DNA of 64,000 nt, from NCBI RefSeq assembly GCF_035984415.1, contig NZ_CP130721.1, forward strand, positions 464,453-528,452, in the 5' to 3' direction. Positions 16,878 to 25,166 of this stretch are shown one piece after another. Numbering within the stretch: the first letter of the stretch is position 1; each line of letters opens with the position of its first letter. This stretch comes from Streptomyces sp. NBC_01296 (GTDB taxonomy: Bacteria > Actinomycetota > Actinomycetes > Streptomycetales > Streptomycetaceae). The notes below the pieces were generated by a model. The model saw only the letters and a list, made by a program, of their open reading frames with translations, made no database searches and was not told the DNA's origin. The position numbers were made by a program, and so were the translations under genes.

Positions 16878-19477
16878 GTGTCCTCCTGGTAGTCGTTGTC
16901 GTCGTGGGCGAGGGCCGCCAGGTCGGTGGCCCGGAAGGCTAGGGACCACATGCGCTGGAAGTAGTCCTGCGGCCTGCGCAGGTCTATGGCCAGGGCTTCA
17001 TCCAGCAGGCCAAGGCCGTACAGGGCCTTCTCCAGGCCCTCGATGGCGCGGGCGGTCGGCTCGAAGACCTGGTGGAGGTAGTCCGCAGTCGCGTCGTCCG
17101 GGGCGCGTTCGGCCAGCGACCGCCACTGCTCGGCCTTGCGCCGCCAGTAGAGGAGGTCGGCGCCGGACATGACGAACTTGTCGCAGGTGTGGCAGTCCAG
17201 GTTCCGGGGGCAGGCGTCGCCGCGGACCACCGGCTGAAAGGTGCAGACCCCGCCTTCGGCCGGGGTGCTGCGGCGGGAGAGGTCCAGGGCCATCGCCCGG
17301 GCCTCTTTCTGGGACAGGCCCTGGTCGGGTGAGACCAGCAGCGTTCCGGGGACGACGGAGCCCGGGCCGCTGACCCAGACTCGCTGCAGGACGTCGTCGA
17401 TCTCCGAGGAGGCGACTTTGGCGTAGTGCTCGGTCATCTGCTGGGAGAGATGGCCCAGGTACTTCTTGATGTGGTGCAGGCCGGCGCCGTGCTTGAGCAG
17501 GTTGGTGGCCAGTGTGTGCCGGGCCTGGTGGGGAACCCATGCCCCGATGTCGAGGTCTTCCAGCCAGCCGCTGAAGCCGGAGTGGAAGAAGGTGTAGGAG
17601 ATCGACACTGTGCCCTTGGGGTTGCGTGACCGAGAGGGGAACAGGGCCAGCTTGGCCCGCTCGTCCGCGGTGGGGATCCGGCCGTGGCGGTCCTCAAATC
17701 GCTCCAGGGTGATCTGCTGGCGGCGCTGAAGTCGCATGTAGAGCGGCTCGGGGATACGGATGGCCTCGTCAAGGTTGCCGACCTTGGTTTGGTCGTGCCA
17801 GAGGAAGGGGACACCGCGGTGAACGGTCAGGCACTCCAGACGCAGCCGGAGCACCTCGGTGCAGCGGCGGCCGGTGAATACCAGACCTTCCCAGGCGTCC
17901 CGCAGCCCGTGGTTGTTGGGGTCGTAGCGTTCGGCCAGCACCTGCAGGTTGGCTGGGTCGGCCAGTGCGTGGGCGACGGGGTCCGGGAAGGGGTGCCGGG
18001 CCCGTTGCGGCTTCCGGCCGCTGGTCGGCATGACGACGATGAACTTCCGCGACAGACCGATCTCCTCCGCGCGTCCGCCGTCCAAGGCGTAACGCAAAAT
18101 CGCCCGGCCGTGGTTGAAGACGAAACGGCGGCTGTGTTCAGTGGCCGTGCTCGGCTTCCCGGTGTGTCTGCGGATGCCCAACATGGGCAAGCCCTCACGG
18201 GCCCGCTTGAGGTGGTCGGCAACGAACCTACGCATGTGGTCCTCATTCAGCACCCGCGGGTCGTGGCCGCCCTCGGACGCGGCGACTTCCAAGAACGCGC
18301 TCAGCTCGGTGCAGGCCCGCCGGTCATTGTCGAGGGAACAGGGGCTGCGGGGGATTCGCGGGGACCGCAGCCGGTCGGCGAGGTAGTCCCAGAGCAGGTC
18401 CCGTAGCCACCGCTGGGAGACGCCAGTGAGGTCCCAATTGCTATGGCGCTGCGGGAAGCGGACCCCGAAGTGCTCGGTCTCGATGTAGCCGGCCTGCTTG
18501 GTCTCCTCCGGAGTGAAGTAGACGATCCGCAGCTCGATCAGGGCCTCGCCCAAGATCATGCGTTTGCTGGCGTCCATCTGGCGACGCTCCTCGGCCAGCT
18601 CGGTGAGCGAAGCGACGCCGCTGTCGCGGACCAGGTTGATGGTCTGCTGGACCCAGCAGGTTGGCCAGTAGGAGTGAGCGGCGCGCTGGGTGTGGGCGAA
18701 CAGCACCCACCGGAACTCGGCCCGCACCAGCGCGGGCAGCCCCCGCAGGTTGATCGTCCCGGCCCGCGAGACCGGGGGCGTGATCTGGCACCAGTGGCGG
18801 AAAGCCGCCTCGTCCGCGTAGAAGATCGGCACAGGCTTGCCCAGCACTTCGAAGCGGTGGAACCACCTCTGCGGACGCCGGGCCCCTCCCGGCCGACCCT
18901 CGGCCTCATAGCGTCCCTCGTGGACCCAGCACAACCCCATCGGGCTGTCGGACAGGGACTGGCAGGAGACCACCAGGCACTCGCCGTAGCCGGGGAACGA
19001 TTCAGTCTGTGTAGCCATCCAGACCTCGAAGGCCAGGTCGGGGATGCGCGAGGCCTTCTTCCAGCGGCCGTGGTGAGTCAAACACAACCGGAGCCCGTGA
19101 TGCCGGGCCGGGCGTTCAGGGCAGATCCGACACAGCGGCGGATCGGCCATCCGGGCATAGGACGACTTCGCAGGTTTGGCGTCGCGCAAGAACTCTCGCC
19201 GCGTCAACTGCGGGTTCGCCTGACGGCCAGCCAGCCACTTCATTCGATGCGGGTTGCACAGGTCGTGGGCGTTGGTGCGCGACTGGTGGCAGTCCTCGAC
19301 CCGGCAGCTCCAGCCGAAGACCGGGTGGTCGGCGGGAAAGCGCATCAGATCCTCGCGGAACAGCGGCTCGACGTGCGGGCCCTGGAGCAGCGCGGTCAGC
19401 ACCTCCAGGCGGTCCCGGGTCTCCCGCCGTCGGGTCGGGTCGGCGAGCACACGCAGCGGCAGAAGAGTCTCACTCAC
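16862..19477 (-). CDS. tnpB: TnpB-like tyrosine recombinase, 871 aa
   Basis: Large tyrosine-type integrase of the Tn554 TnpB group. The N-terminal half holds several Cys/His clusters (CRVEDCHQSRTNAHDLCNPHR, CRICPERPARHHGLRLCLTHH, CLVVSCQSLSDSPMGLCWVHEG), suggesting zinc-binding DNA-recognition units. The catalytic domain is in the second half: Arg of GLVFTGRRCTEVLRLRLE, then WVPHQARHTLATNLLKHGAGLHHIKKYLGH (HxxR) and the Tyr of MTEHYAKV. A further Cys/His motif (CPRNLDCHTCDKFVMSG) follows the active site. ATG overlaps the tnpA stop by four bases, and its own 3' end overlaps tnpC, so the three are one operon. Confidence 0.92.
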   Translation of the reverse strand: MSETLLPLRVLADPTRRRETRDRLEVLTALLQGPHVEPLFREDLMRFPADHPVFGWSCRVEDCHQSRTNAHDLCNPHRMKWLAGRQANPQLTRREFLRDAKPAKSSYARMADPPLCRICPERPARHHGLRLCLTHHGRWKKASRIPDLAFEVWMATQTESFPGYGECLVVSCQSLSDSPMGLCWVHEGRYEAEGRPGGARRPQRWFHRFEVLGKPVPIFYADEAAFRHWCQITPPVSRAGTINLRGLPALVRAEFRWVLFAHTQRAAHSYWPTCWVQQTINLVRDSGVASLTELAEERRQMDASKRMILGEALIELRIVYFTPEETKQAGYIETEHFGVRFPQRHSNWDLTGVSQRWLRDLLWDYLADRLRSPRIPRSPCSLDNDRRACTELSAFLEVAASEGGHDPRVLNEDHMRRFVADHLKRAREGLPMLGIRRHTGKPSTATEHSRRFVFNHGRAILRYALDGGRAEEIGLSRKFIVVMPTSGRKPQRARHPFPDPVAHALADPANLQVLAERYDPNNHGLRDAWEGLVFTGRRCTEVLRLRLECLTVHRGVPFLWHDQTKVGNLDEAIRIPEPLYMRLQRRQQITLERFEDRHGRIPTADERAKLALFPSRSRNPKGTVSISYTFFHSGFSGWLEDLDIGAWVPHQARHTLATNLLKHGAGLHHIKKYLGHLSQQMTEHYAKVASSEIDDVLQRVWVSGPGSVVPGTLLVSPDQGLSQKEARAMALDLSRRSTPAEGGVCTFQPVVRGDACPRNLDCHTCDKFVMSGADLLYWRRKAEQWRSLAERAPDDATADYLHQVFEPTARAIEGLEKALYGLGLLDEALAIDLRRPQDYFQRMWSLAFRATDLAALAHDDNDYQEDTWPKD

Positions 19478-20652
19478 CGCATCTCACCCCACGTCGTCAG
19501 CAGGGCGGCGTTGAAGACCTCGTCGTTGACGTCGACATGGGCGTAGATCTCGTCGACCACCGCGGTCGAGGCCCAGCCGCCGGCGTCCCGGACGATGACG
19601 AGGTTGCCCTGGGCGGCCTCAAGAACCGTGGTCGCCCAGGTGTGCCGGAACATGTGCGGGCGGATCAGGCCGAGCCCGGCCCGGAACCCTGCCCGCTTGA
19701 GCATCCTGCGAGCTCCCTCAGGTGCCCAGGGCAGAGAGCGGTCCGGCCCGTGCTGCTGGACCAGCAGCATGCCGTGCCCGGCCGAGCGCGGATACTCGCT
19801 GGTCATGTAGTTGAAGTAGGTGTGGATCATCGCCGGGCTGACCCTCTTGATCAACCCGCCACGGATCACCCCGTCGGTGAACTCCCACGGCCACTTGGTC
19901 TTCGCCCGGGCATCGTTAACCAAGCCGTCGCGGTGGCAGACATGCGCGTGAGGCCCGCGGCATTCGCTGCAGGCGGCGTCCTCTCGAAGATGCAGGTCAC
20001 ATAGGTGTAGGCCGCACATCTCGCCGATTCGGAAGCCGCCGTCGCTGAGCCACTCGACGATCAGCCGGTCCCGGGCGGAGTGCACTGTCTCCAGCAGCAC
20101 TTCGCGGGCCCCGTCCGGCAGCATCTTCTTGTGCCGGCGACGCACCCCCTTCGGCGCCAGCGGGTTGGCGTCCATGCTCCGGATCAGGTGCCCCAGCAGG
20201 GCCCGGTCCCGGTCCCGCTGGGTCGGCAGACGCCTCAAGTTCAAGGCCTCGGCCAGCGAGGTGTTGATGCCCAGCTCGGCCTGCTGCAGGTAGAAACCCT
20301 TCAGGCAGGAAGCGGCCCCTTTCAGCGCGTCGGCCTGGTAAGGCCTCTTGCCCACCCGCCACGGAGACCCGAACGGCATCGCGACCTTCGCCCCCACCGC
20401 CCCCATATACCGCTGCAGATCCCGGAAGCCCACCTCTTCCGGCGTCAGCCCCTCGTACTCCAGCCACCGAAGGTGATCCACAAGCAGGTACGCGTACGTG
20501 CGGTCGGAGCCCTTGCCGGCATACCGGGACAGGTACCGATCCGCCCCCTGATGTACACCACTCGCCGAGTCGAAGACGGTGTACGAGCGGCTACCGTCCC
20601 GATGCCGTACCTCCTGCACCCTGAGCTGACCCATGGACAGCCTGCGTGGCAC
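19474..20652 (-). CDS. tnpA: TnpA-like tyrosine recombinase, 392 aa
   Basis: First gene of the transposition operon. SAM-like core-binding N-terminus (YAYLLVDHLRWLEYEGLTPEEVGFRDLQRYMGAV) followed by the catalytic domain: Arg I in LSDGGFRIGEMCGLHLCDL, the cysteine-rich insert CSECRGPHAHVC, HxxR in RPHMFRHTWATTVL and Tyr in VVDEIYAHVDVND. The length is close to TnpA of Tn554 (361 aa). It starts about 120 bp inside the right end of the element. Confidence 0.92.
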   Translation of the reverse strand: MPRRLSMGQLRVQEVRHRDGSRSYTVFDSASGVHQGADRYLSRYAGKGSDRTYAYLLVDHLRWLEYEGLTPEEVGFRDLQRYMGAVGAKVAMPFGSPWRVGKRPYQADALKGAASCLKGFYLQQAELGINTSLAEALNLRRLPTQRDRDRALLGHLIRSMDANPLAPKGVRRRHKKMLPDGAREVLLETVHSARDRLIVEWLSDGGFRIGEMCGLHLCDLHLREDAACSECRGPHAHVCHRDGLVNDARAKTKWPWEFTDGVIRGGLIKRVSPAMIHTYFNYMTSEYPRSAGHGMLLVQQHGPDRSLPWAPEGARRMLKRAGFRAGLGLIRPHMFRHTWATTVLEAAQGNLVIVRDAGGWASTAVVDEIYAHVDVNDEVFNAALLTTWGEMR

Positions 20653-20778
20653 ATTGCCTCCATACCGACCTCACTGAACATGGCGAACACCACAACCACG
20701 GTCGGCAAACGAGGTCGGCATGTCCGAGGTCACTGCCACCCGCGAACATCCCGAACAGCACCTCTCCGGGTCGGAAAA

Positions 20779-20784
20779 CCCAGG
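20779..20784 (+). repeat. CCCAGG hexamer, right flank of Tn554-like element
   Basis: Direct copy of 13859-13864, directly outside the right terminal repeat. Confidence 0.85.
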
Positions 20785-20930
20785 AAATACGTCTTGTCGA
20801 AGAAGACCGGGTCGATCGTGTCCAGGTCGACGAACCCGGCCACGTCGATCGACCGGGACCGGCCGGGAGCGATCTCGTCGAGCTCCTTCGGCTCGACGAC
20901 CACGTACTCGCCACCGGTGTCGAAGCGCTG
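20785..20930 (-). pseudogene. ku: ku, middle fragment upstream of the transposon
   Basis: Encodes FDTGGEYVVVEPKELDEIAPGRSRSIDVAG followed by FVDLDTIDPVFFDKTYFL, the conserved central beta-barrel of bacterial Ku. It breaks off exactly at the transposon. Upstream of about 20930 the sequence no longer resembles Ku: the roughly 70 residues normally before this point (the MARxIWSGxLxFGLV start) are not found. The gene therefore has two lesions, the transposon and a lost or replaced 5' end. Confidence 0.88.
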
Positions 20931-21225
20931 TTCGCCTCTTTGATCAGCGGCCGCGCTTCGTGGAGCCAAGGGAAGGGGACCCTCGGCGATGTCGTCGACG
21001 TGGGTCAGGTCGACGTTGCCTTGTTTGAGCCGGGTGATGCGGTTGGTGAGTTCGGAGGTTTCGCTGGGTGCGCCGAGGCCGGAGGTCCGCTGGGTCTGTT
21101 CAGGACCGGGGTCGATCCTCGTTGGATGCTGCATAAGGGTGATCGTGCCTCGCGGTTGCCAGATTGAGCGAGGGGGCGGGTATATCCAGAGACGTCCAAC
21201 CAATCCCGCACCATGGAGCTGGCGG

Positions 21226-21726
21226 ATGGAACTCAAGAACGGTGACTCGACGGATGATTCGGGTCGCTACCAACTTTCCTACGACGCTGCCGAGCATGCC
21301 TTGTCTCAGCAAGACGGCACGTTGGGAAATCTGAGGAACCGCGCCACGGGGCTCGTTACGATTTCAACAGTGATCGGTACTTTTACTGGTCTCTTTGGTG
21401 TGGGTACGAAGGAAAATCCCCTGCCCGTCGGCTATGCAGTAGGATTGATTGCTTTCGTGGTGCTGATCGTTGGGGCCATCATGTATGTGGTGTTTCCCAA
21501 AAAGGATTGGTGGTTCGGTCCGGATCCGCAAGACATCTTGGATGGTGTAGAGGTCGAAAAAGACCGACTGCTGTGGTCGCAGGCCAAGGGGATGGCAAAG
21601 GCTGTACGGGATAACGGAAAGGAAATTGACAAAAGAGCCAAAATCTATGGTGTCGCGGTTGTTTTGCTTGGTCTCGAGGCAGTGTATGCGGTGATTATTT
21701 CTCTGGTCTCAGTGGGCTCGAAGTAA
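21226..21726 (+). CDS. small membrane protein with three predicted helices
   Basis: 166 aa from ATG 21226 (GGAG upstream). Cytoplasmic start (LSYDAAEHALSQQDGTLGNLRNRATG), then two hydrophobic segments (LVTISTVIGTFTGLFGVG and VGYAVGLIAFVVLIVGAIMYVVF), a charged loop WWFGPDPQDILDGVEVEKDRL, and a C-terminal helix VAVVLLGLEAVYAVIISLVSV. The layout (leading helix ending RNRA, then paired helices) resembles membrane-perturbing effectors of the SLATT/Pycsar type, but I see no partner sensor gene, so this is only a structural analogy. Confidence 0.65.
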   Translation: MELKNGDSTDDSGRYQLSYDAAEHALSQQDGTLGNLRNRATGLVTISTVIGTFTGLFGVGTKENPLPVGYAVGLIAFVVLIVGAIMYVVFPKKDWWFGPDPQDILDGVEVEKDRLLWSQAKGMAKAVRDNGKEIDKRAKIYGVAVVLLGLEAVYAVIISLVSVGSK

Positions 21727-21744
21727 TAGAAACGGATAGGGCTC

Positions 21745-22725
21745 ATGATTCAGAGTCGGAGGCGTGGAGAGGCCCAGCAGCCCGGGGAGCAATCGCCGGA
21801 GCCTGGACGGCCCCTTACTGGGACGAATATCTACTACTCGGCTGCGGAGTCAGGCCCTGAAATTCCTCGCAAGGGGTCAAGTCGGGCGGCGGGGGAGCCT
21901 GAGCCTGGGAATCCTCGCAAGGGGTCAAGTCGGGTGGCAGGGGAGCCTGAGCCTGGGAATCCCCGCAAGGGGGTTAATAAGGCGATCCTCGTAGAAGCTG
22001 TTGCAGATAGGCTTGGCACTCGCCAGGATGCCGTCGATGCAGTTGACGCGGTCCTTGACGCGATCGTCCGCGCGGTTGTGGCCGGCGATCGAGTATCGGT
22101 TACAGGGTTTGGCTCGTTCGAAAGGGTTGAACGACCTGCACGTTACGCTCGTAACCCTCAAACTGGCGAGCGTGTCCGCGTGAAGAAGACATCGGCGCCC
22201 CGCTTCCGTCCGGGACAGGGTTTCAAGGATTTGCTCAGCGGTGCGAAGAAGCTACCGAAGGGTGGCGAGGTAGCGGTACGGAAGGCTCCGAAGGGCAGCC
22301 TAGCTGTCTCGGCTGAGAGTCCCGCGAAGAAGACCACGGCCGCGGCGAAGAAGACTGCGGTGAAGAAGACCACGGCCGCGGCGAAGAAGACTGCGGTGAA
22401 GAAGACCACGGCCGCGGCGAAGAAGACTGCGGTGAAGAAGACCACGGCCGCGGCGAAGAAGACTGCGGTGAAGAAGACCACGGCCGCGGCGAAGAAGACT
22501 GCGGTGAAGAAGACCACGGCCGCGGCGAAGAAGACCACGGCCGCGGCGAAGAAGGCTGCGGTGAAGAAGACCACGGCCGCGGCGAAGAAGACCACGGCCG
22601 CGGCGAAGAAGACTGCGGTGAAGAAGACCACGGCCGCGGCGAAGAAGACTGCGGTGAAGAAGACCACGGCCGCGGCGAAGAAGACTGCGGTGAAGAAGAC
22701 AGCCGGTATCGGGGGTGGAGGCTAA
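21745..22725 (+). CDS. hupS: HU-family nucleoid protein with histone-H1-like Lys/Ala tail (HupS type) and unusual N-terminal extension
   Basis: Packs DNA in the nucleoid; HupS-type proteins act in sporulating Streptomyces. HU core at about residues 75-165: NKAILVEAVADRLGTRQDAVDAVDAVLD, VTGFGSFERVERPARYARNPQTGE, KKTSAPRFRPGQGFKDLL. Tail: about 10 near-identical KKTTAAAKKTAV units. The HU core normally begins with its own Met (MNKA...); here that codon is GTT and the frame continues upstream into a 74-residue Pro/Gly-rich leader with repeated NPRKGSSRVAGEPEPG, encoded by 48-bp repeats. The leader could be real or the true start may be lost. Confidence 0.85.
   Translation: MIQSRRRGEAQQPGEQSPEPGRPLTGTNIYYSAAESGPEIPRKGSSRAAGEPEPGNPRKGSSRVAGEPEPGNPRKGVNKAILVEAVADRLGTRQDAVDAVDAVLDAIVRAVVAGDRVSVTGFGSFERVERPARYARNPQTGERVRVKKTSAPRFRPGQGFKDLLSGAKKLPKGGEVAVRKAPKGSLAVSAESPAKKTTAAAKKTAVKKTTAAAKKTAVKKTTAAAKKTAVKKTTAAAKKTAVKKTTAAAKKTAVKKTTAAAKKTTAAAKKAAVKKTTAAAKKTTAAAKKTAVKKTTAAAKKTAVKKTTAAAKKTAVKKTAGIGGGG
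21865..21975 (+). repeat. 48-bp tandem repeat in the HU gene leader
   Basis: Two full units (21865-21912, 21913-21960) and a partial third, period 48, beginning CCTCGCAAGGGGTCAAGTCG. In-frame with the HU core. Confidence 0.85.
22320..22700 (+). repeat. 36-bp tandem repeats encoding the Lys/Ala tail
   Basis: Near-perfect 36-base units beginning AAGACCACGGCCGCGGCGAA, with two places where an 18- to 21-base sub-unit is duplicated. The DNA-level identity points to recent expansion by slippage or recombination. Confidence 0.88.
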
Positions 22726-23036
22726 GGAGCATCCATGTCAGATAGTGCGCTTCCGCCCCCCTATTTCACCACTCACTACGTCCCGCAACGCGGGCTCGGG
22801 TCGTGTTCAGACGGGCGCGGCGGGCGGTCATCGACGCGACCCGTACGGCCCGGGGCACCGGCACCCCGAGGCGTGACCGTGGCGAAGGCTCCCGCACCTG
22901 GACGGTGCAGGTCCCTCGCGCTATGCCGCCGGAAGCGCGTGCGGGGTGAGCGCTTCGCCGTGGCGGATTCACCGGGCGACGTTGGTGGCGGCGAGTAGGC
23001 GGCCGGTTCCGGCGGCCACAGCCTGGGTGTGGCCAG
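22726..23036. other. intergenic stretch, nothing recognised
   Basis: No frame with convincing protein character. Lies between the HU gene and a decayed minus-strand gene. Confidence 0.4.
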
Positions 23037-23345
23037 CTAGCGGGTTGGCTCCAGGAGTACGTGGGTGGTCGCGTCCGGGGACCAGCCACGGTCCAGCATG
23101 TGGCGGCGGCACAGCTGCACGTTCCGGCTGGGCCGCGCCCAGTGCAAGTGCACCAGGCCGCCGCTGACCGAGCGGGTGCGCAGCTTGCCGGACAGATGCT
23201 GGTCCAGGGGAGTTTTTCCGTCTCCACCACGGTGCCGTTGAAGGCGTGGATGGCCCCGGCGGGGAGCCCGAGTTCGTCGTTGCATACCGCGAGGCGTGTT
23301 CGTGGTGCTTGTGCCCGAACTCCGCAGGCCCTCTGTCTGACACCC
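23037..23345 (-). pseudogene. frameshifted hypothetical gene
   Basis: Two minus-strand frames join into one plausible protein: CGVRAQAPRTRLAVCNDELGLP then AIHAFNGTVVETEK, shifting at the five-base A/T run near 23215 into TPLDQHLSGKLRTRSVSGGL then VHLHWARPSRNVQLCRRHML and ending VLLEPTR. Cys and His residues suggest a small metal-binding fold, but I do not know the family. One missing or extra base in the homopolymer explains the break, so a sequencing error is possible. Confidence 0.45.
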
Positions 23346-23387
23346 CAGCGGCCACGCGCCGTGCCGGGCGGGTTGGGTACTCCGGGG

Positions 23388-23480
23388 TCAGGGGTGGAGG
23401 TAGCTCTCAAGGTAGCTACGGGCCGCGGCCTCGCTTGTGCCGAGCGCGGTCGCCACCTGCTCGGCGCCTGCGTCCTCACC
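23388..23480 (-). pseudogene. 3' fragment related to the HTH gene at 39460
   Basis: The last 25 codons (QVATALGTSEAAARSYLESYLHP) and the DNA following match the end of the gene at 39460-40044. Only the C-terminal HTH survives. Confidence 0.55.
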
Positions 23481-23849
23481 CGCAGGGGTGAAGTTCAGCC
23501 GCCCGCCCGCCCGCCCGGTCCCGGGTCGCCCTGCGGTTGCCGATTGCGCGTGTAGGGGAGGAGGCTGGAGGTGTGTAGCGCGGGCTCGTGCCCGCTGTGG
23601 CAGGCCCCTGTGCCGGTATGAACGTGGAGTGCCGCCCCGATGTTGGCCTTGTCGACCCCTCATTGAATCGCCAACGGGCGCACATATTCGAGACGTTGAG
23701 CCTGGTCAGGCGCTGCGTGTTTATGACACCGAGCGAAGTCCGGGCATGCCAAACACCGCGCCGGGGCGGTGATCGCCCGACCGGGCGTTACAGGGAGGAA
23801 TACGTCATCGCGAGAGCGTGGACGCGGGTTCATTAGAGCTGGAGGTCTG

Positions 23850-24950
23850 ATGATGACCGCCTACCCGGCGCGGGAACGTTTGTATACCGCAGAGGAGCTG
23901 CTCGAGGGCTTCGACCCCGACAGTTCCCTGGGGTTCACCCAGACCCGCGATTTCAGCATGTTCCGGAGGTACGTCCTGGATGGCGAGTCGGCGCCCAGAT
24001 CGCTGGAGGTCCGTCAGCAGCAGAACCTGCACGACGCCGGTATTTCCTGGGCGCTGGGAACCTATCTGGAGCAGAAGTCCCCTGCACTGGTTGGGGTGAT
24101 GGGCGGCCACAAGGTCGCCCGCGACGATCCAGCGTACCGCCAGGTCGCCCTGCTCTCCAGACGCCTGACGCAGGAGAGATTCCTGATTGCGACCGGAGGC
24201 GGGCCCGGTGCGATGGAGGCGGCCCACTTGGGGGCGGCCTTCGCGAACGCCGACGCGGCGCTCTTGGACAGGGCGTGCGAGGTGCTGAAGGAGCATCCTG
24301 AGCTGCCCGACCTTTCTAAGTCGCCGTTCAACTCGGACGGGTCGATCGAACCGGAGCAGAAGGCCGTCCTCGAGGCAGCAAACCACTGGCTCGTTGTGGC
24401 GCTGGCCGCACGGGACCTGTGCCCGTCACCGCGCGGCGCGAGCCTCGCCATCCCGACATGGCGCTACGGCCAGGAGCCGACCACGCCCTTTGCGACGGAG
24501 TACGCCAAGTACTTCCAGAACAGCATCCGGGAGGAGGCGCTGGTCGCGAAGTCGCTGGCGGGCATCGTGTTCGCCCAGGGCGGGGGCGGCACGCTCCGCG
24601 AGATCTTCCAGGACGTGGAGGAGAATTACTACGCGGCGAACGCGGCTCAATTCACGCCGATGATCTTTTTCGACCCCGATGCGTACTGGCAGAACGACGT
24701 GGAGGTCAACCCGGATGGCACCGTGGGTCGCCGCGCTGTCAAGCTCGACCAGGTGCTCGGCCGGATCTTTGTACTGGCCCGCGCCAAGATCGGTGACACA
24801 CAGGCGTGCCTGGAGAAGGTCCGCTTCACCGTCGATTTCGATGAGATCGTGGAGCTGCTGCATGCCCAGGCGGACACCTCCGAGAGGCGCCTGACGCTGA
24901 TGCTGGAGGGCCGTGCCGCGGAGCTGCCGGCCGCTCCCTGGAGCCGCTGA
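23850..24950 (+). CDS. SLOG/LOG-type Rossmann-fold nucleotide-binding protein
   Basis: About 366 aa. Contains the SLOG-family glycine loops: GVMGGHKVARDDPAY, LIATGGGPGAMEAAHLGAAF and FAQGGGGTLREIFQD (the PGGxGTxxE motif of LOG lysine decarboxylase-like enzymes, here QGGGGTLRE). LOG enzymes cleave nucleotide monophosphate-ribose bonds; larger bacterial relatives sense or process nucleotide ligands. This one is longer than plant-type LOG (about 200 aa), with extra helices between the loops. The start is ATG 23850 (GGAGG, 4 nt spacing; the adjacent ATG 23853 is an alternative). The next gene on the same strand is a phosphoesterase 216 bp away. Confidence 0.85.
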   Translation: MMTAYPARERLYTAEELLEGFDPDSSLGFTQTRDFSMFRRYVLDGESAPRSLEVRQQQNLHDAGISWALGTYLEQKSPALVGVMGGHKVARDDPAYRQVALLSRRLTQERFLIATGGGPGAMEAAHLGAAFANADAALLDRACEVLKEHPELPDLSKSPFNSDGSIEPEQKAVLEAANHWLVVALAARDLCPSPRGASLAIPTWRYGQEPTTPFATEYAKYFQNSIREEALVAKSLAGIVFAQGGGGTLREIFQDVEENYYAANAAQFTPMIFFDPDAYWQNDVEVNPDGTVGRRAVKLDQVLGRIFVLARAKIGDTQACLEKVRFTVDFDEIVELLHAQADTSERRLTLMLEGRAAELPAAPWSR

Positions 24951-25166
24951 GGAGCATGTTGTGGCGTACGCCGACACGCCACCGTTCCCGTTCGGCGGAC
25001 CGCCCCGTCTCCGGGGTGCCCAGGGCCAAGCCTGGCGGCTCAGGGCTGCGGCAGCAGGACCGGGCGCGCGTGGCAATCGGCGGAACGCCGAGCGCGCCTC
25101 ACCTCCACCATCAGCAGGCTCTGATTACGCTGCGTTTCCCGGCCATGGCGAGCCCTGGGGGCACCT

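Larger units (their letters stand above)
13865..20778. mobile_element. Tn554-like transposon inserted in ku
   Basis: 6914 bp. The left end reads TTTTCCGACC (13865-13874) and the right end GGTCGGAAAA (20769-20778): perfect 10-bp inverted repeats. Both sides are flanked by the hexamer CCCAGG. It carries three co-oriented overlapping genes on the minus strand, two tyrosine recombinases and a coiled-coil DUF6262-type protein, in the tnpA-tnpB-tnpC order of Tn554. One divergent cargo gene on the plus strand resembles thioredoxin reductase. Tn554 itself inserts into one specific site, within the radC repair gene of staphylococci, with hexanucleotides at its edges; here the target is another DNA-repair gene. 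Confidence 0.9.

Noticed and set aside
18443..19546. 367-aa plus-strand ORF opposite tnpB
   Set aside because: Antisense shadow of a gene with clear tyrosine-recombinase motifs; no ribosome site and no domain.
13865..20778. Interpreting the three recombination genes as a RIT (recombinase-in-trio) element
   Set aside because: RIT elements carry three tyrosine recombinases; here only two have the R-HxxR-Y residues and the third is a coiled-coil DUF6262 protein, as in Tn554.
22158..22732. Long minus-strand ORFs in the HU tail (FFTAVFFAAAVV and SSPRPWSSSPQ repeats)
   Set aside because: They mirror the 36-bp repeats of the HU tail on the opposite strand.
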